34,099 bases of DNA from an uncultured Solobacterium sp. (GCA_938039295.1 CALHUY010000083.1:1-34099); one strand, 5' to 3'; shown: positions 8,394-17,208, counted from the first letter of the stretch. Notes: generated from the letters alone by a model not told the origin. Program-made: numbers and translations.

Positions 8394-8402
8394 ATTTTAT
8401 CA
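8394..8402 (-). promoter_or_regulatory. possible extended -10 promoter of the exporter operon
   Basis: On the minus strand TGATAAAAT provides TG-N-TAAAAT, an extended -10 element, 30 bases before the preferred start at 8363. No good -35 box is visible. Its position argues against use of the ATG at 8393. Confidence 0.35.
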
Positions 8403-8441
8403 AACATAACCTCAAATGGAAAGAAGGCTCGATCATCCTTT

Positions 8442-11102
8442 TTAAGAAACTAGAATAGAACCACCAATGAATTCACGAATAATAGAATTATTCGCAATGA
8501 TACTGTCATCATCAATTGACTCAAAGCAAGAAAGGAATTGTAACATCCTCTGTGCTTCTGCATATTCTGCTTGATCTGGCTGTACTTTTTCTAATAGTGG
8601 TGTTGCGTATTTCTTTAATACTGCTAATTCATAAACACATTGACTATTAAAGAATACGTCTGCTTCCTTATTGAATGGGAAGATATACTTTTCTTCCCCA
8701 TGACGTACTGATGGCCATGATGAAATCGTAACTGCACCATCACGTCCACGTGTACGATTATCTCGAACCATTCTTCTTAACATGCGTGCATCTGTCGTTG
8801 GGATACGATGATGTGCATCTAGATTAATCTGTGTTAAAGGACTGATATAGATTTTAAATTTCTCACTATCATCAATTCCTTCTGTAAGTTGTGGATTGAG
8901 GCCATGAATCCCCTCAATCACAATCGGTTGTGAAGCATCAATGGATGTAATTCTCTTACCAAATACCTTCTTACCCGTAATAAAATCAAATTCTGGTAAG
9001 TCCACTTTCTCTCCATGCAGTAACGCATTCATCTGTGTTTCAAAAAGATGTAAATCTACTGCTTCAAGTGCTTCAAAATCTAATTTACCATTCTCATCTG
9101 GAATCATCTCATCGCGATTGACAAAATAATCATCTGTTCCAAGATACAATGGATTTAAGCCTATTACTTTTAATTGGATACATAATCGCTTCGCAAATGT
9201 AGTCTTTCCTGATGAGGATGGACCAGCAATTAAAATAATTCTCTTCTTTGCGCTTTGAATTTGTTCCGCAATCATCGCAATCTTCTTTTCATGTAAAGCT
9301 TCACTTAACATGATAAGATCTTTAGATTCCTTCTTTTCAATCATGCGATTTAAATCAGACGCAAAGCTTACCTTTAATAACTTCTCCCATTGTGTTTCCT
9401 CAGAGAAAGCATCATACAATAATTTCTGTTCCTCATATGGAGGAATTTGATCTGGAAAATTTGGATGTGGGAAACGCAATAATAAACCATTACGATAACG
9501 ACGCACCTCAAAGAATGGTACATAGCTTGTAGATGGTAATGCATGTACAAACGTCATCATCTTTTCATCCGCAAGTGTAATTACATATACATTCTTTAAA
9601 TCACTTGCGGTATTTAATAGGTCTACGCTCTTCTTATCTTTTACGTCCTTTAGAAGTTCGATAGCTGTATCATGGTCTACATATTCTTCTGTAATTTCTA
9701 AGTTTTCTTCTACAAGTTCATGCATGTGCTCTTCAATTTCTTTTGCAAGACCATCTGTCACATTTCCAGCATGAATCACAGTAAACAATCCCTTAGATAA
9801 TGAGTTTGCAATCGTTACTGTTACATTCTTACCCATGACATCATTTATGGCCTTTAAATATAGAAGTGTCAATGTAGATTGATAACAAGTATTTCCATAC
9901 GATGCACGTATATCTTGTAACTGTACAATATCTTGGTCATGTACACATTCACTAAAGTGAACATGCTTATGATTGATGAGTGCAGCGTAGATACGATGTT
10001 CCGTATTCACTTCTTGAAGTAATTCTGCAATCGTTGTATTTTTTGGCACTTCTAAAGTAAGTTCTTTTTCAGATGGAAGAATTACTTTAATTTGACATGG
10101 TTGTTGATTTAATTTCTTAACTTCTTCCATCTCAAAAGCAGTAATATGACAATATCCATTTGGATGCTTATCAAGATAATCCTGATGATATTCTTCTGCA
10201 GTATAGAAGTTTTTTAATGGCTCTAATTCTACAAAGAAACGATCATACTTCATACGCTCACTTGTATATACCGGTTTAATAGCATCTAAATCTTTTTCAT
10301 CAACATAGTAAATACCTGCTTGGTATTGTGAACCTATATCATTTCCCTGACGGTTGCGCTGTCGTGGATCGATGCATAAGAAGAAAGCACGAATAATTGT
10401 GGATAAGGAAACTACATTTGGTTGATATACAACCTTTACCGCCTCCTTATACCCTGTTTCATTACGGCAAACTTCTTCGTATGTTGGATTATCTGTGTTT
10501 CCGTTTGCGTATCCTACTGTTGTTTCTACAACACCATCTAGGGCTTTAAACACTTTCTCAACACCCCAGAAACATCCACCCGCAAGAACAATTATCTTTT
10601 CATCTTGGTTAAATGTATCCTGTTCTAGTTGTTTTGGCTTATATGCATACACATATTCATCCTCTTCTTGTCCAAGTCTTTCATATCCATTGTGTTCTAA
10701 CACACGTATCGAATAGATATTATCCACATGACAATTTGCATGTATGCATGTTACTCCATAATCTTCAACCAATTTCTTTGTCAAAAGATACACACTATTT
10801 TTAGCATATGTTTGATGGCGATACTTCTCGACAATCATATAGCCAATCGAAAGTTCCGATTCATGAATATCGTAAATCTCAATAATACCCTTTAATTGTT
10901 TGTCTTCTTTCCCAAAGATACCAAGAATGACTTCGTCCTTATCTTGATAAGACTTTTCATAATTCTCAATTGTCTTTTCTGCCTGACGTTTTGTCAGTCT
11001 TTCTTCATATACTTCCGAAAGATACTTTGCGTCTTCCTGTACAAAACGACGTAATACTATAAACCCATCTTCATACTGTGGGAACTGTTCAAATATTTTC
11101 AT
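8442..11102 (-). CDS. fusion protein: GNAT acetyltransferase - MsrA - TGS/uridine-kinase-like nucleoside kinase
   Basis: A single 886-residue frame joining three enzymes. Residues 1 to ~150 are a GNAT fold, though the acetyl-CoA loop reads KYRHQTYAK, lacking the usual glycines. About 165-325 is peptide-methionine (S)-S-oxide reductase MsrA: active-site GGCFWG with C177, EEYHQDYL, and a late C318 (GYCHI) that could resolve the disulfide. About 330-600 is a TGS-like and threonyl-tRNA-synthetase-like segment, followed by a uridine kinase/phosphoribulokinase P-loop GPSSSGKTT from residue 627, then GTDDYF and EGIHGLNP. The TGS-kinase pairing is a known nucleoside-kinase family; having GNAT and MsrA on the same chain is unusual. 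I use the ATG at 11102, since GAGG lies 8 bases before it, rather than the GTG at 11111. MsrA repairs oxidised methionine; the other substrates are unknown. Confidence 0.85.
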   Translation of the reverse strand: MKIFEQFPQYEDGFIVLRRFVQEDAKYLSEVYEERLTKRQAEKTIENYEKSYQDKDEVILGIFGKEDKQLKGIIEIYDIHESELSIGYMIVEKYRHQTYAKNSVYLLTKKLVEDYGVTCIHANCHVDNIYSIRVLEHNGYERLGQEEDEYVYAYKPKQLEQDTFNQDEKIIVLAGGCFWGVEKVFKALDGVVETTVGYANGNTDNPTYEEVCRNETGYKEAVKVVYQPNVVSLSTIIRAFFLCIDPRQRNRQGNDIGSQYQAGIYYVDEKDLDAIKPVYTSERMKYDRFFVELEPLKNFYTAEEYHQDYLDKHPNGYCHITAFEMEEVKKLNQQPCQIKVILPSEKELTLEVPKNTTIAELLQEVNTEHRIYAALINHKHVHFSECVHDQDIVQLQDIRASYGNTCYQSTLTLLYLKAINDVMGKNVTVTIANSLSKGLFTVIHAGNVTDGLAKEIEEHMHELVEENLEITEEYVDHDTAIELLKDVKDKKSVDLLNTASDLKNVYVITLADEKMMTFVHALPSTSYVPFFEVRRYRNGLLLRFPHPNFPDQIPPYEEQKLLYDAFSEETQWEKLLKVSFASDLNRMIEKKESKDLIMLSEALHEKKIAMIAEQIQSAKKRIILIAGPSSSGKTTFAKRLCIQLKVIGLNPLYLGTDDYFVNRDEMIPDENGKLDFEALEAVDLHLFETQMNALLHGEKVDLPEFDFITGKKVFGKRITSIDASQPIVIEGIHGLNPQLTEGIDDSEKFKIYISPLTQINLDAHHRIPTTDARMLRRMVRDNRTRGRDGAVTISSWPSVRHGEEKYIFPFNKEADVFFNSQCVYELAVLKKYATPLLEKVQPDQAEYAEAQRMLQFLSCFESIDDDSIIANNSIIREFIGGSILVS

Positions 11103-11128
11103 GTTAAACACCTCAATTCTGTATGTTT

Positions 11129-11134
11129 ATTATA
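11129..11134 (-). promoter_or_regulatory. -10 box of the fusion gene
   Basis: A perfect TATAAT on the minus strand lies 26 bases before the preferred start at 11102. The expected -35 position is only T-rich (TTTTTG at 17-base spacing) and overlaps the T run of the upstream operon's terminator. Confidence 0.5.
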
Positions 11135-11149
11135 CCCCTGAAAAGACAA

Positions 11150-11187
11150 AACAAAAAATGGATATCACATTTCTGTTTTATCCATTT
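11150..11187 (-). terminator. terminator of the metal importer operon
   Basis: AAATGGATA (11156-11164) pairs with TATCCATTT (11179-11187), immediately after the stop codon of the last importer gene; on the minus strand TTTTTTG follows. It separates the importer operon from the fusion gene. Confidence 0.75.
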
Positions 11188-12267
11188 CTATGATTGTAAT
11201 AATTGTTTTGTAACGTAAGTCATTCCCTTTTCTGTTAGAGAATATAGCTGATGTATATCGTCACGCATAACATATGTCCGCTTAATTAATCTTTCGATAC
11301 GTTCATCTGTTATTTTAGATGACCAATTTAAATGTTTATGAATTGTTTGATATCCAAGTTCAATTGTATTTCCTTGGTGACGATAGAGATGGACTAGTAA
11401 TAAATCTTCACAGAACTTTTCATGATTCACAAAGGACTTTGCCCATTGTCTTAACATACCATGACGATGGAAAACAATGCCTAATAGTACTGTTACCATT
11501 CCTACCAAACTGCACATACCAGAAACCGATACATTCCACAAAATTGCGATATGATATCCCAGCCAAGAATTGATAATCGCAAAGAGAATGGATACTAGTA
11601 TTGTGATCTTTAAATCTTTTGTAATCATGCATGCGGCAGCAGCTGGTGCTACAAAGTACGAAATAACTAGGATACCACCAACACTGTTAAATGCTACAAC
11701 ACAGGTAATCGATACCAGTATCATCAAAACACGATACAGATACGTAACAGGAATGCCTATTAATTGTGCATACTCAGGATCAAAGATTGCGACCTTTAGT
11801 TTCTGGTAATTGAATAATAAGAAGATCCCATTCATCGCAAGAATTACAAGCATTTCAAACATTGACTTCGGCATTCCAAATTGGCGAATAAATGGTGTAA
11901 AGAGCGGATTGCCCATTAATACCACTTCTACATCCAAATGGGTATTCCGAAAGAACTTTGTAATTAAGAGTACAGCTAATGCAAAGAATATCGGAAAGAC
12001 AATTGCGAGTGCATCATCCCTCTCAACCAAACGATGACGAGATAATTCTTCAACCAGCCATACTGTAAATACACCAAAGATTGATGCACTGATAACTAGC
12101 CATATCGAACGTAAATCAGGCACAAAGAAGAAAGCTACTACAATACCTAATAATACCGAGTGAGATAAAGCATCTGCAGTCATCGCTAACTTTCTTAAAA
12201 CTAAAATTGGTCCAAGGATTGCACATCCAATCGCTGTCACCATCATCGTTAACAACACTTCTGACAT
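11188..12267 (-). CDS. Mn/Zn/Fe ABC importer permease with C-terminal winged-helix-like extension (TroD-like)
   Basis: A 359-residue protein. Residues 1-270 are an ABC-3 family permease (TroCD/MntB/ZnuB type) with about eight membrane helices and the family motif IFDPEYAQLIGIP at 161-173. Residues 271-359 are an extra soluble domain, with helices ending in ITDERIERLIKR and a hairpin then LYSLTEKGMTYV. This is typical of a winged-helix/DtxR-like N-terminal fold: TEKG before the end is common in such domains. The extension may sense metal or fold back on the transporter; a Chlamydia relative (YtgCR) fuses permease and repressor. The gene overlaps the upstream permease by 19 bases and has an AAAGGA ribosome site. 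The two permeases presumably form the membrane channel. Permease call firm, tail call moderate. Confidence 0.85.
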   Translation of the reverse strand: MSEVLLTMMVTAIGCAILGPILVLRKLAMTADALSHSVLLGIVVAFFFVPDLRSIWLVISASIFGVFTVWLVEELSRHRLVERDDALAIVFPIFFALAVLLITKFFRNTHLDVEVVLMGNPLFTPFIRQFGMPKSMFEMLVILAMNGIFLLFNYQKLKVAIFDPEYAQLIGIPVTYLYRVLMILVSITCVVAFNSVGGILVISYFVAPAAAACMITKDLKITILVSILFAIINSWLGYHIAILWNVSVSGMCSLVGMVTVLLGIVFHRHGMLRQWAKSFVNHEKFCEDLLLVHLYRHQGNTIELGYQTIHKHLNWSSKITDERIERLIKRTYVMRDDIHQLYSLTEKGMTYVTKQLLQS

Positions 12268-13154
12268 GATTTTGCATCCTTTCCAAGTCTTTTTTGTGCG
12301 ACTAAACCATACTTACCAAATACCATGGATAACACTGTTAAGATACCCATACAGATGATTACCATCGGACCTGTCGCAACACCACTATATGCAGTCGATA
12401 AAAAAGTACCTATAAAGGCGGATATACCAGCCATACTACCTGCAATAAATAATACTTGTTTCAGATTTCTAGAGTGTTGATTTGCACATATACACGGCAT
12501 CGTTAAAAATGATGAAATTAAAACTGCACCAATAGATTTTAGTCCAACAACAATAAACATCACCATCAGCAGTAATAACACCGTATTTACAATCGGCATT
12601 GAAATACCGATTGCACTTGCAAATTGTGGATCAAAAATACTAGCCACTAACTCTTTATAAAATAAAACCAATAATATTGTTGCGATGATTGCACATATCG
12701 CAATCATGATAATATCTTCTTTTACGATAAATGCTGCAGAGCCAAAGATATAGTTCTTTAAACCTGCTTGTGATGCACGCATGTATAAAGGGTTTCCTTG
12801 TAAATAACTCTTTAACACCATACCCAATCCAAAGAATCCAGTTAAAACAATTGCTAATGCCGCATCAAAATCAATCACACTATGCTTTCGTATCAATTGG
12901 ATCGTTAGATATGCAAGAATACCAAATACCGCAGCTCCTAATGTCAATATGACGGAACTACGGATACTAAATAACATAAATGCAACCACAACTCCAGGAT
13001 AGGACGCATGCCCCACAGCATCTGCCATCAAACTCTGTCCTTTATATACACTAAAACAACCTACAATCGCACTTGGAATCGCAAGTAAAACGGTACCTAT
13101 CGCAACAACTAAGAAATCATAAGAGAACAGTATCTGTATTAGATTTTCCATCAT
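12249..13154 (-). CDS. Mn/Zn/Fe ABC importer permease (TroC-like)
   Basis: A 301-residue ABC-3 family permease with about eight hydrophobic helices and the conserved IFDPQFASAIGIS segment near residue 180. It lacks the soluble tail of its downstream partner. The start overlaps the ATPase gene by 38 bases and the end overlaps the second permease by 19 bases, showing translational coupling in one operon. Met1 and Met2 are adjacent (13154, 13151) and either could be used; the ribosome site is weak (AGAAAG). It should form a permease heterodimer with the TroD-like protein to move the metal passed on by the binding lipoprotein. The last residues (GKDAKSCQKCC) carry three cysteines of unknown meaning. 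Confidence 0.86.
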   Translation of the reverse strand: MMENLIQILFSYDFLVVAIGTVLLAIPSAIVGCFSVYKGQSLMADAVGHASYPGVVVAFMLFSIRSSVILTLGAAVFGILAYLTIQLIRKHSVIDFDAALAIVLTGFFGLGMVLKSYLQGNPLYMRASQAGLKNYIFGSAAFIVKEDIIMIAICAIIATILLVLFYKELVASIFDPQFASAIGISMPIVNTVLLLLMVMFIVVGLKSIGAVLISSFLTMPCICANQHSRNLKQVLFIAGSMAGISAFIGTFLSTAYSGVATGPMVIICMGILTVLSMVFGKYGLVAQKRLGKDAKSCQKCC

Positions 13155-13851
13155 GATACGTCTTTCTAATGTTTTCTTCTGTTAGTACATCTTCTGTTTT
13201 ACCACTTGCCACAACATACTTGTTTATAAATACAACATGATCAAAATATTTTTTCAATGTATGTAAGTCATGGTGTACACAAACAATCGTCTTACCTGCC
13301 TTTTGCAATTCCTTTATTTTATCCATGATGATTTGTTCACTAGTTTGATCTACACCTGCTAGTGGTTCATCCATAATAATCAAATCCGCATCATGACATA
13401 ATGCTCTTGCGATAAAAACACGTTGTTTTTGTCCTCCAGATAGTTGTGATATCTGTCGGTTTTCAAACTCTTCCATTCCCATCTCGCAAAGTGCTTGATG
13501 TGCTAATTCTTTATCCTTTTTACGTGGCCACTTTAGCCATCCTAGACTTGCATATCGGCCCATTAGGACAACATCCTTTACACGGATAGGGAAATTCCAA
13601 TTGACTGCAGAAACCTGCGGAATGTACGCTATTTCCTTTCGTACATCCGCAAGATCTTTGTCATGAATTTTGATTACTCCAGATATGGATTTTACAAATC
13701 CCAAAATACACTTTAGCAACGTTGATTTACCAGCGCCATTGGGACCAACAATTGCGGTAATTGCATTTCTTTCGATATCAACATCAACATCCCAAAGTAC
13801 TGGGCTTTCTCCATACGATACCGTCAAATCTTCGACGTGTATATAACTCAT
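13117..13851 (-). CDS. Mn/Zn/Fe ABC importer ATPase (TroB-like)
   Basis: A 244-residue ABC ATPase with Walker A GPNGAGKS (36-43), Q-loop YIPQ, signature LSGGQ (137-141), Walker B LIIMDEP with E162, and switch His in CVHHDLH. The insert VNWNFPIRVKDVVLMGRY is typical of the metal-type ATPases (ZnuC/MntB/TroB). It energises the two permeases encoded downstream, with which it overlaps. A near-perfect AAAGGAGGT ribosome site precedes the ATG, 11 bases after the binding-protein gene ends. The order binding protein-ATPase-permease-permease is the troABCD order. Confidence 0.9.
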   Translation of the reverse strand: MSYIHVEDLTVSYGESPVLWDVDVDIERNAITAIVGPNGAGKSTLLKCILGFVKSISGVIKIHDKDLADVRKEIAYIPQVSAVNWNFPIRVKDVVLMGRYASLGWLKWPRKKDKELAHQALCEMGMEEFENRQISQLSGGQKQRVFIARALCHDADLIIMDEPLAGVDQTSEQIIMDKIKELQKAGKTIVCVHHDLHTLKKYFDHVVFINKYVVASGKTEDVLTEENIRKTYHDGKSNTDTVLL

Positions 13852-13862
13852 AATTACCTCCT

Positions 13863-14801
13863 TTATTTGAGGTTTGATACGATTAGGTCAACATTGTGTC
13901 GATACATATCAATGTATGTGTCACCAGGCTGTCCCTTAGGTGCTAGAGAGTCACTAAATAGTTCCTTTCCTTCACCACCTACTACTGTCACATCAAATCC
14001 CTTTGCCTTACATGACTCTTTTAACTTCTCCATGCGTGCAGGGTCTGTTGTTGTTTCCGCAAAGATAGCCTTTATCTGATGCTCAACAATATACGCTGCT
14101 GTTTCAGCCATATCACTATTTGATAATTCCGCATCTGTACTAACACCTTGTGGTGCTTTTACCGTAATATCATAGCGACGTGAGAAATAGTTAAACGCAT
14201 CATGCGGTGTAATTAAGATTCTTCTATCTGCCGGAATCATATTGAGCTGTTCACGGTTATATGTATCTAGCTCATCTAATTTCTTTAGATATGCTTGCAA
14301 GTTTTCTTCAATTTCATCTTTTAAATCAGGTAGTTTCTCTTGTAGAGCTTTTGCGGCTTCTTTTGTTGCTTGTTTATATAAATCAATATCAAACCAGAAG
14401 TGTGGATCAATCACTGTTTCACCATCTTCTTCCATACGACCAATCTTTGACTCATCAAAGTTCTGGGATACAGATACTGCATTGATCGCTTCTAATAATT
14501 CGATCATCTTACCTTCAAAATGTAGACCATGATATAACACTAAATCCGCATTCTGTAATTTGGTATTATCTTCTGGCTTTGCCTCATATGTATGAGGATC
14601 TTCACCAGCCGGGATAATGAGTTGTGTATCTACCTTATCACCTGCTAAAACATTTACCATATCCTCTAAAAATGAGGTTGTTACAACCACATTTAACTTC
14701 TTTGATTTTTCAGTTGGACCAGAAGTCATATTTCCAGCATTTCCTGCGCACGCAGTCATCATAGCGACAGCTATAATCATTAATAGTTTTCTAAACATCA
14801 T
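13863..14801 (-). CDS. Mn/Zn/Fe-binding lipoprotein (TroA-like)
   Basis: A 312-residue solute-binding lipoprotein of the ZnuA/TroA/PsaA cluster, with lipobox MTAC and lipidated C18. Expected metal ligands can be placed: H70 (EDPHTYE), H134 (DPHFWFD), H200 (TPHDAFNYF) and D294 (GDTYIDMY). Three His plus one Asp is the TroA pattern; Mn-specific PsaA has Glu in place of the third His, and typical ZnuA proteins carry a His-rich loop that is absent here. The metal could therefore be Mn or Zn (or Fe); the DtxR-like operators upstream lean towards Mn or Fe. GGAGG sits only a few bases upstream of ATGATG, so the second ATG (14798) is equally likely as start. First gene of the four-gene importer operon. 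Confidence 0.88.
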   Translation of the reverse strand: MMFRKLLMIIAVAMMTACAGNAGNMTSGPTEKSKKLNVVVTTSFLEDMVNVLAGDKVDTQLIIPAGEDPHTYEAKPEDNTKLQNADLVLYHGLHFEGKMIELLEAINAVSVSQNFDESKIGRMEEDGETVIDPHFWFDIDLYKQATKEAAKALQEKLPDLKDEIEENLQAYLKKLDELDTYNREQLNMIPADRRILITPHDAFNYFSRRYDITVKAPQGVSTDAELSNSDMAETAAYIVEHQIKAIFAETTTDPARMEKLKESCKAKGFDVTVVGGEGKELFSDSLAPKGQPGDTYIDMYRHNVDLIVSNLK

Positions 14802-14810
14802 TCCTCCATA

Positions 14811-14828
14811 AGTTAGTTTATACTAACT
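14811..14828. promoter_or_regulatory. operator palindrome 1 of the metal importer
   Basis: AGTTAGT-TTAT-ACTAACT, arms of seven bases around a 4-base centre, lying between the -10 box and the ribosome site. It shares the GTTAGT-N4-ACTAAC core with the second palindrome and resembles DtxR/MntR-family operators (TTAG...CTAA arms). Confidence 0.65.
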
Positions 14829-14840
14829 AACTATATAACA

Positions 14841-14869
14841 AGAATATACTGTTTGGTGGTTAGTGTCAA
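14841..14869 (-). promoter_or_regulatory. promoter of the metal importer operon
   Basis: On the minus strand a perfect TTGACA (14864-14869) and TATTCT (14841-14846) are 17 bases apart. The -35 box is embedded in palindrome 2 and palindrome 1 lies just downstream of the likely start point, so a bound repressor would block transcription. Confidence 0.75.
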
Positions 14870-14874
14870 CTAAC
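14859..14874. promoter_or_regulatory. operator palindrome 2 of the metal importer
   Basis: GTTAGT-GTCA-ACTAAC, the same half-sites and spacing as palindrome 1 (centres 47 bases apart). The TTGACA -35 box runs through its centre on the minus strand. Likely target of a metal-dependent DtxR/MntR-type repressor, which is not encoded in the window. Confidence 0.65.
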
Positions 14875-14892
14875 TTGTTCGTTTTATTCTTG

Positions 14893-14928
14893 AATTAAGA
14901 AAAGATGGATGTTCATTCACCCATCTTT
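14893..14928 (-). terminator. terminator of tex
   Basis: AAAGATGG (14901-14908) pairs with CCATCTTT (14921-14928) over a 12-base loop, six bases beyond the tex stop; on the minus strand TTTTCTT follows. Confidence 0.65.
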
Positions 14929-14934
14929 CATTGC

Positions 14935-17208
14935 TTATTTACCAAATCTTTCCTTAAGACGTGCTAGCGCATCATCCATGGATACTTCTTTCTTCAATGG
15001 CTTATTGTGCTTAGGTTTTTGGTTATTGTGCTTGCCAGCAGCTTTACGATGACGATATGCTGCATCACGCTGTTCTAATTGATCAAGTGGTAGTAAGGAT
15101 AACTGTACACGATTTCTAGCTTCATCGATTTGATATACCCAAACCTTAACAATATCGTTGACTGCCACACACTCAGATGGATGAGAGATTCTCTTCATCG
15201 ACATATGAGATAAGTGAACTAAGCCATCTTCATGCAAACCAATATCCACAAAGGCACCAAAGTCTACAACGTTTCTAACAGTACCAGATAATTGGTCACC
15301 TACATGTAAGTCAGAGATATTCAATACATCACTCTTAAGTAATGCGCCATCAAACTGGTCACGATAGTCACGTAGTGGTTGACGAATCGCTTCCTTGATA
15401 TCCTTGAGTGTATATTCATCAATACCTAGTTCTGCTGTCTTTTCTTTAGGGAAAGAGATATCTGCTTCACCAAGTTTTGTAATACCACATGCTTGCATGA
15501 GTTTACGAGCAGCTTCATAGCTTTCTGGGTGAATTGATGTTTGATCAAGTGGCTCATCACCATCTGTGATACGTAAGAAACCTGCACACTGTGTAAATGC
15601 CTTTGGACCTAACTTCTTCACCTTCAGCAATTGCTTACGATTCGTAAAACGTCCATTTTCATTACGGTAGTTTACGATTTCTTGTGCTGTACCACTATTT
15701 AAACCAGAGATATGTGTGAGTAACTCTAAGGAAGCTGTATTTAAATCTGCACCGGTACGGTTTACAGACTTCATTACAACTTCATCGAGTCTTTCTGTTA
15801 ATGCTTTCTGTGGAAGGTCATGTTGGTATTGACCTACACCGATTGATTGCGGATCAATCTTAATTAACTCTGCAAGTGGATCAAGTAAACGTCTTCCAAT
15901 AGATACTGCAGAACGTTCTTCAACTTCAATATCTGGGAATTCCTTACGTGCAGCCTCTTGTGCTGACCATACAGAAGCACCTGCTTCAGATACGATTGCG
16001 TAAGAAACATCTAACTTATGCTCATGGATTAGTTCTGCCACTAATTTCTCACTTTCACGAGATGCAGTACCATTACCGATTGCGATAATCTGTACATGAT
16101 ACTTTTGAATCAGTGCTAGTAACTTCTTCTTAGAAGTTTCAATATCTTCGCCCTTCTTTGAGAATGGGAAAATCTTACTTACTGTTAACATCTTACCAGT
16201 TTCATCGATAACTGCTAACTTACAACCATTAAAGAAACCAGGGTCAAAGCCTAAGACAATTCTTCCCTTTAATGGAGCTTGCAAGAGTAACTTCTCTAAG
16301 TTCATTGAGAAGATTTCAATAGACTTATTCTGCGCTCTTTCACTTAATTCAGAGCGAATTTCGCGTTCGATAGATGGGAATAATAAACGATCACAACCAT
16401 CTACCACCGCTTCATATAAAACATCTTCAACAATTGTTGTTTGGCCCTTGAGTAGTGTCTTTAATGCATTCTTCTTTAATTGTTCATCATCGAAGATAAA
16501 GGAAACTGTAATAACCTTTTCCTTTTCTGCACGGTCAATTGCCATGATACGGTGGTCAGCGATCTGAGAAATCTTTTCACTGCGGTCGTAGTACATCTCA
16601 TAGACTTTATTTTCATCCACAGCATCCTTCTTTAACTTTGTCTGAAGAACACCTGCTTGCATGATTGTATCCTTAAATGCCCAACGCTGCTTTGCATTAT
16701 CACTGACAACTTCAGCAATAATATCCTTCGCACCCTGAATTGCATCTGCTACAGTAGGTACTGCCTCTGATAAGTACTTTTCTGCCTCTACTTCTAAGGA
16801 ACCTTCTGTAGGTAGAGCAAGCATCCAATCTGCAAGTGGTTGTAAACCATTCTTAATAGCAGTTGTAGCACGAGTCTTCTTCTTTTGTGCATATGGACGG
16901 TAGATATCTTCTACCTGAGATAACTTCGTACATTCGACAACAGATTGTTTAATTTCTTCTGTTAACTTACCCTGTTCTTCGATTAACTTCAGAACATTAT
17001 CTTTTCTTTCAGCTAATTTCTGTTGGTATTCGTATTGTTTCTGGATATAGAAAATCTGTTCTTCATCTAAACCCTTTGTAGCTTCCTTACGGTAGCGAGC
17101 AATAAATGGAACTGTATTTCCTTCCGCTAATAAAGATAGTGTATTTTCGACCTGACTGAGTTGAACCTTCAACTCTGATGCAATCGCCTGAATGATATTT
17201 TCGTTCAT
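14935..17208 (-). CDS. tex: Tex family RNA-binding transcription accessory protein
   Basis: A 757-residue protein, a normal Tex length. In order: helical Tex N-terminal region (1 to ~300) with FIARYRKEATKGLDEEQ near residue 35; a YqgF/RNase H-like domain (about 317-450) with LGFDPGF including D322 and AIGNGTASRE; helix-hairpin-helix motifs (about 490-560, LNSGTAQEIVNYRNENG); and an S1 RNA-binding domain (about 635-705, GTVRNVVDFGAFVDIG). The basic C-terminal tail (KHNNQKPKHNK) probably adds nucleic-acid affinity. Tex proteins bind nucleic acid and are linked to transcription elongation and stress or toxin control; the exact activity is unsettled. A clear AGGGAG ribosome site precedes the ATG. 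It is divergent from the SPFH gene across a 203-bp gap and ends at its own terminator. Confidence 0.93.
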   Translation of the reverse strand: MNENIIQAIASELKVQLSQVENTLSLLAEGNTVPFIARYRKEATKGLDEEQIFYIQKQYEYQQKLAERKDNVLKLIEEQGKLTEEIKQSVVECTKLSQVEDIYRPYAQKKKTRATTAIKNGLQPLADWMLALPTEGSLEVEAEKYLSEAVPTVADAIQGAKDIIAEVVSDNAKQRWAFKDTIMQAGVLQTKLKKDAVDENKVYEMYYDRSEKISQIADHRIMAIDRAEKEKVITVSFIFDDEQLKKNALKTLLKGQTTIVEDVLYEAVVDGCDRLLFPSIEREIRSELSERAQNKSIEIFSMNLEKLLLQAPLKGRIVLGFDPGFFNGCKLAVIDETGKMLTVSKIFPFSKKGEDIETSKKKLLALIQKYHVQIIAIGNGTASRESEKLVAELIHEHKLDVSYAIVSEAGASVWSAQEAARKEFPDIEVEERSAVSIGRRLLDPLAELIKIDPQSIGVGQYQHDLPQKALTERLDEVVMKSVNRTGADLNTASLELLTHISGLNSGTAQEIVNYRNENGRFTNRKQLLKVKKLGPKAFTQCAGFLRITDGDEPLDQTSIHPESYEAARKLMQACGITKLGEADISFPKEKTAELGIDEYTLKDIKEAIRQPLRDYRDQFDGALLKSDVLNISDLHVGDQLSGTVRNVVDFGAFVDIGLHEDGLVHLSHMSMKRISHPSECVAVNDIVKVWVYQIDEARNRVQLSLLPLDQLEQRDAAYRHRKAAGKHNNQKPKHNKPLKKEVSMDDALARLKERFGK

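Noticed and set aside
8400..8441. possible terminator between the fusion gene and the exporter
   Set aside because: Only a 4-5 bp stem (AAGG/CCTT) with a weak T run can be drawn; read-through into the exporter cannot be excluded.
11103..11111. GTG start for the fusion protein
   Set aside because: The GTG overlaps the GAGG ribosome site that is ideally spaced for the ATG at 11102.
13863..14801. firm assignment of the binding protein as zinc-specific ZnuA or manganese-specific PsaA
   Set aside because: Three His plus Asp ligands and no His-rich loop fit TroA, which binds more than one metal; the operators are not Zur or AdcR boxes.
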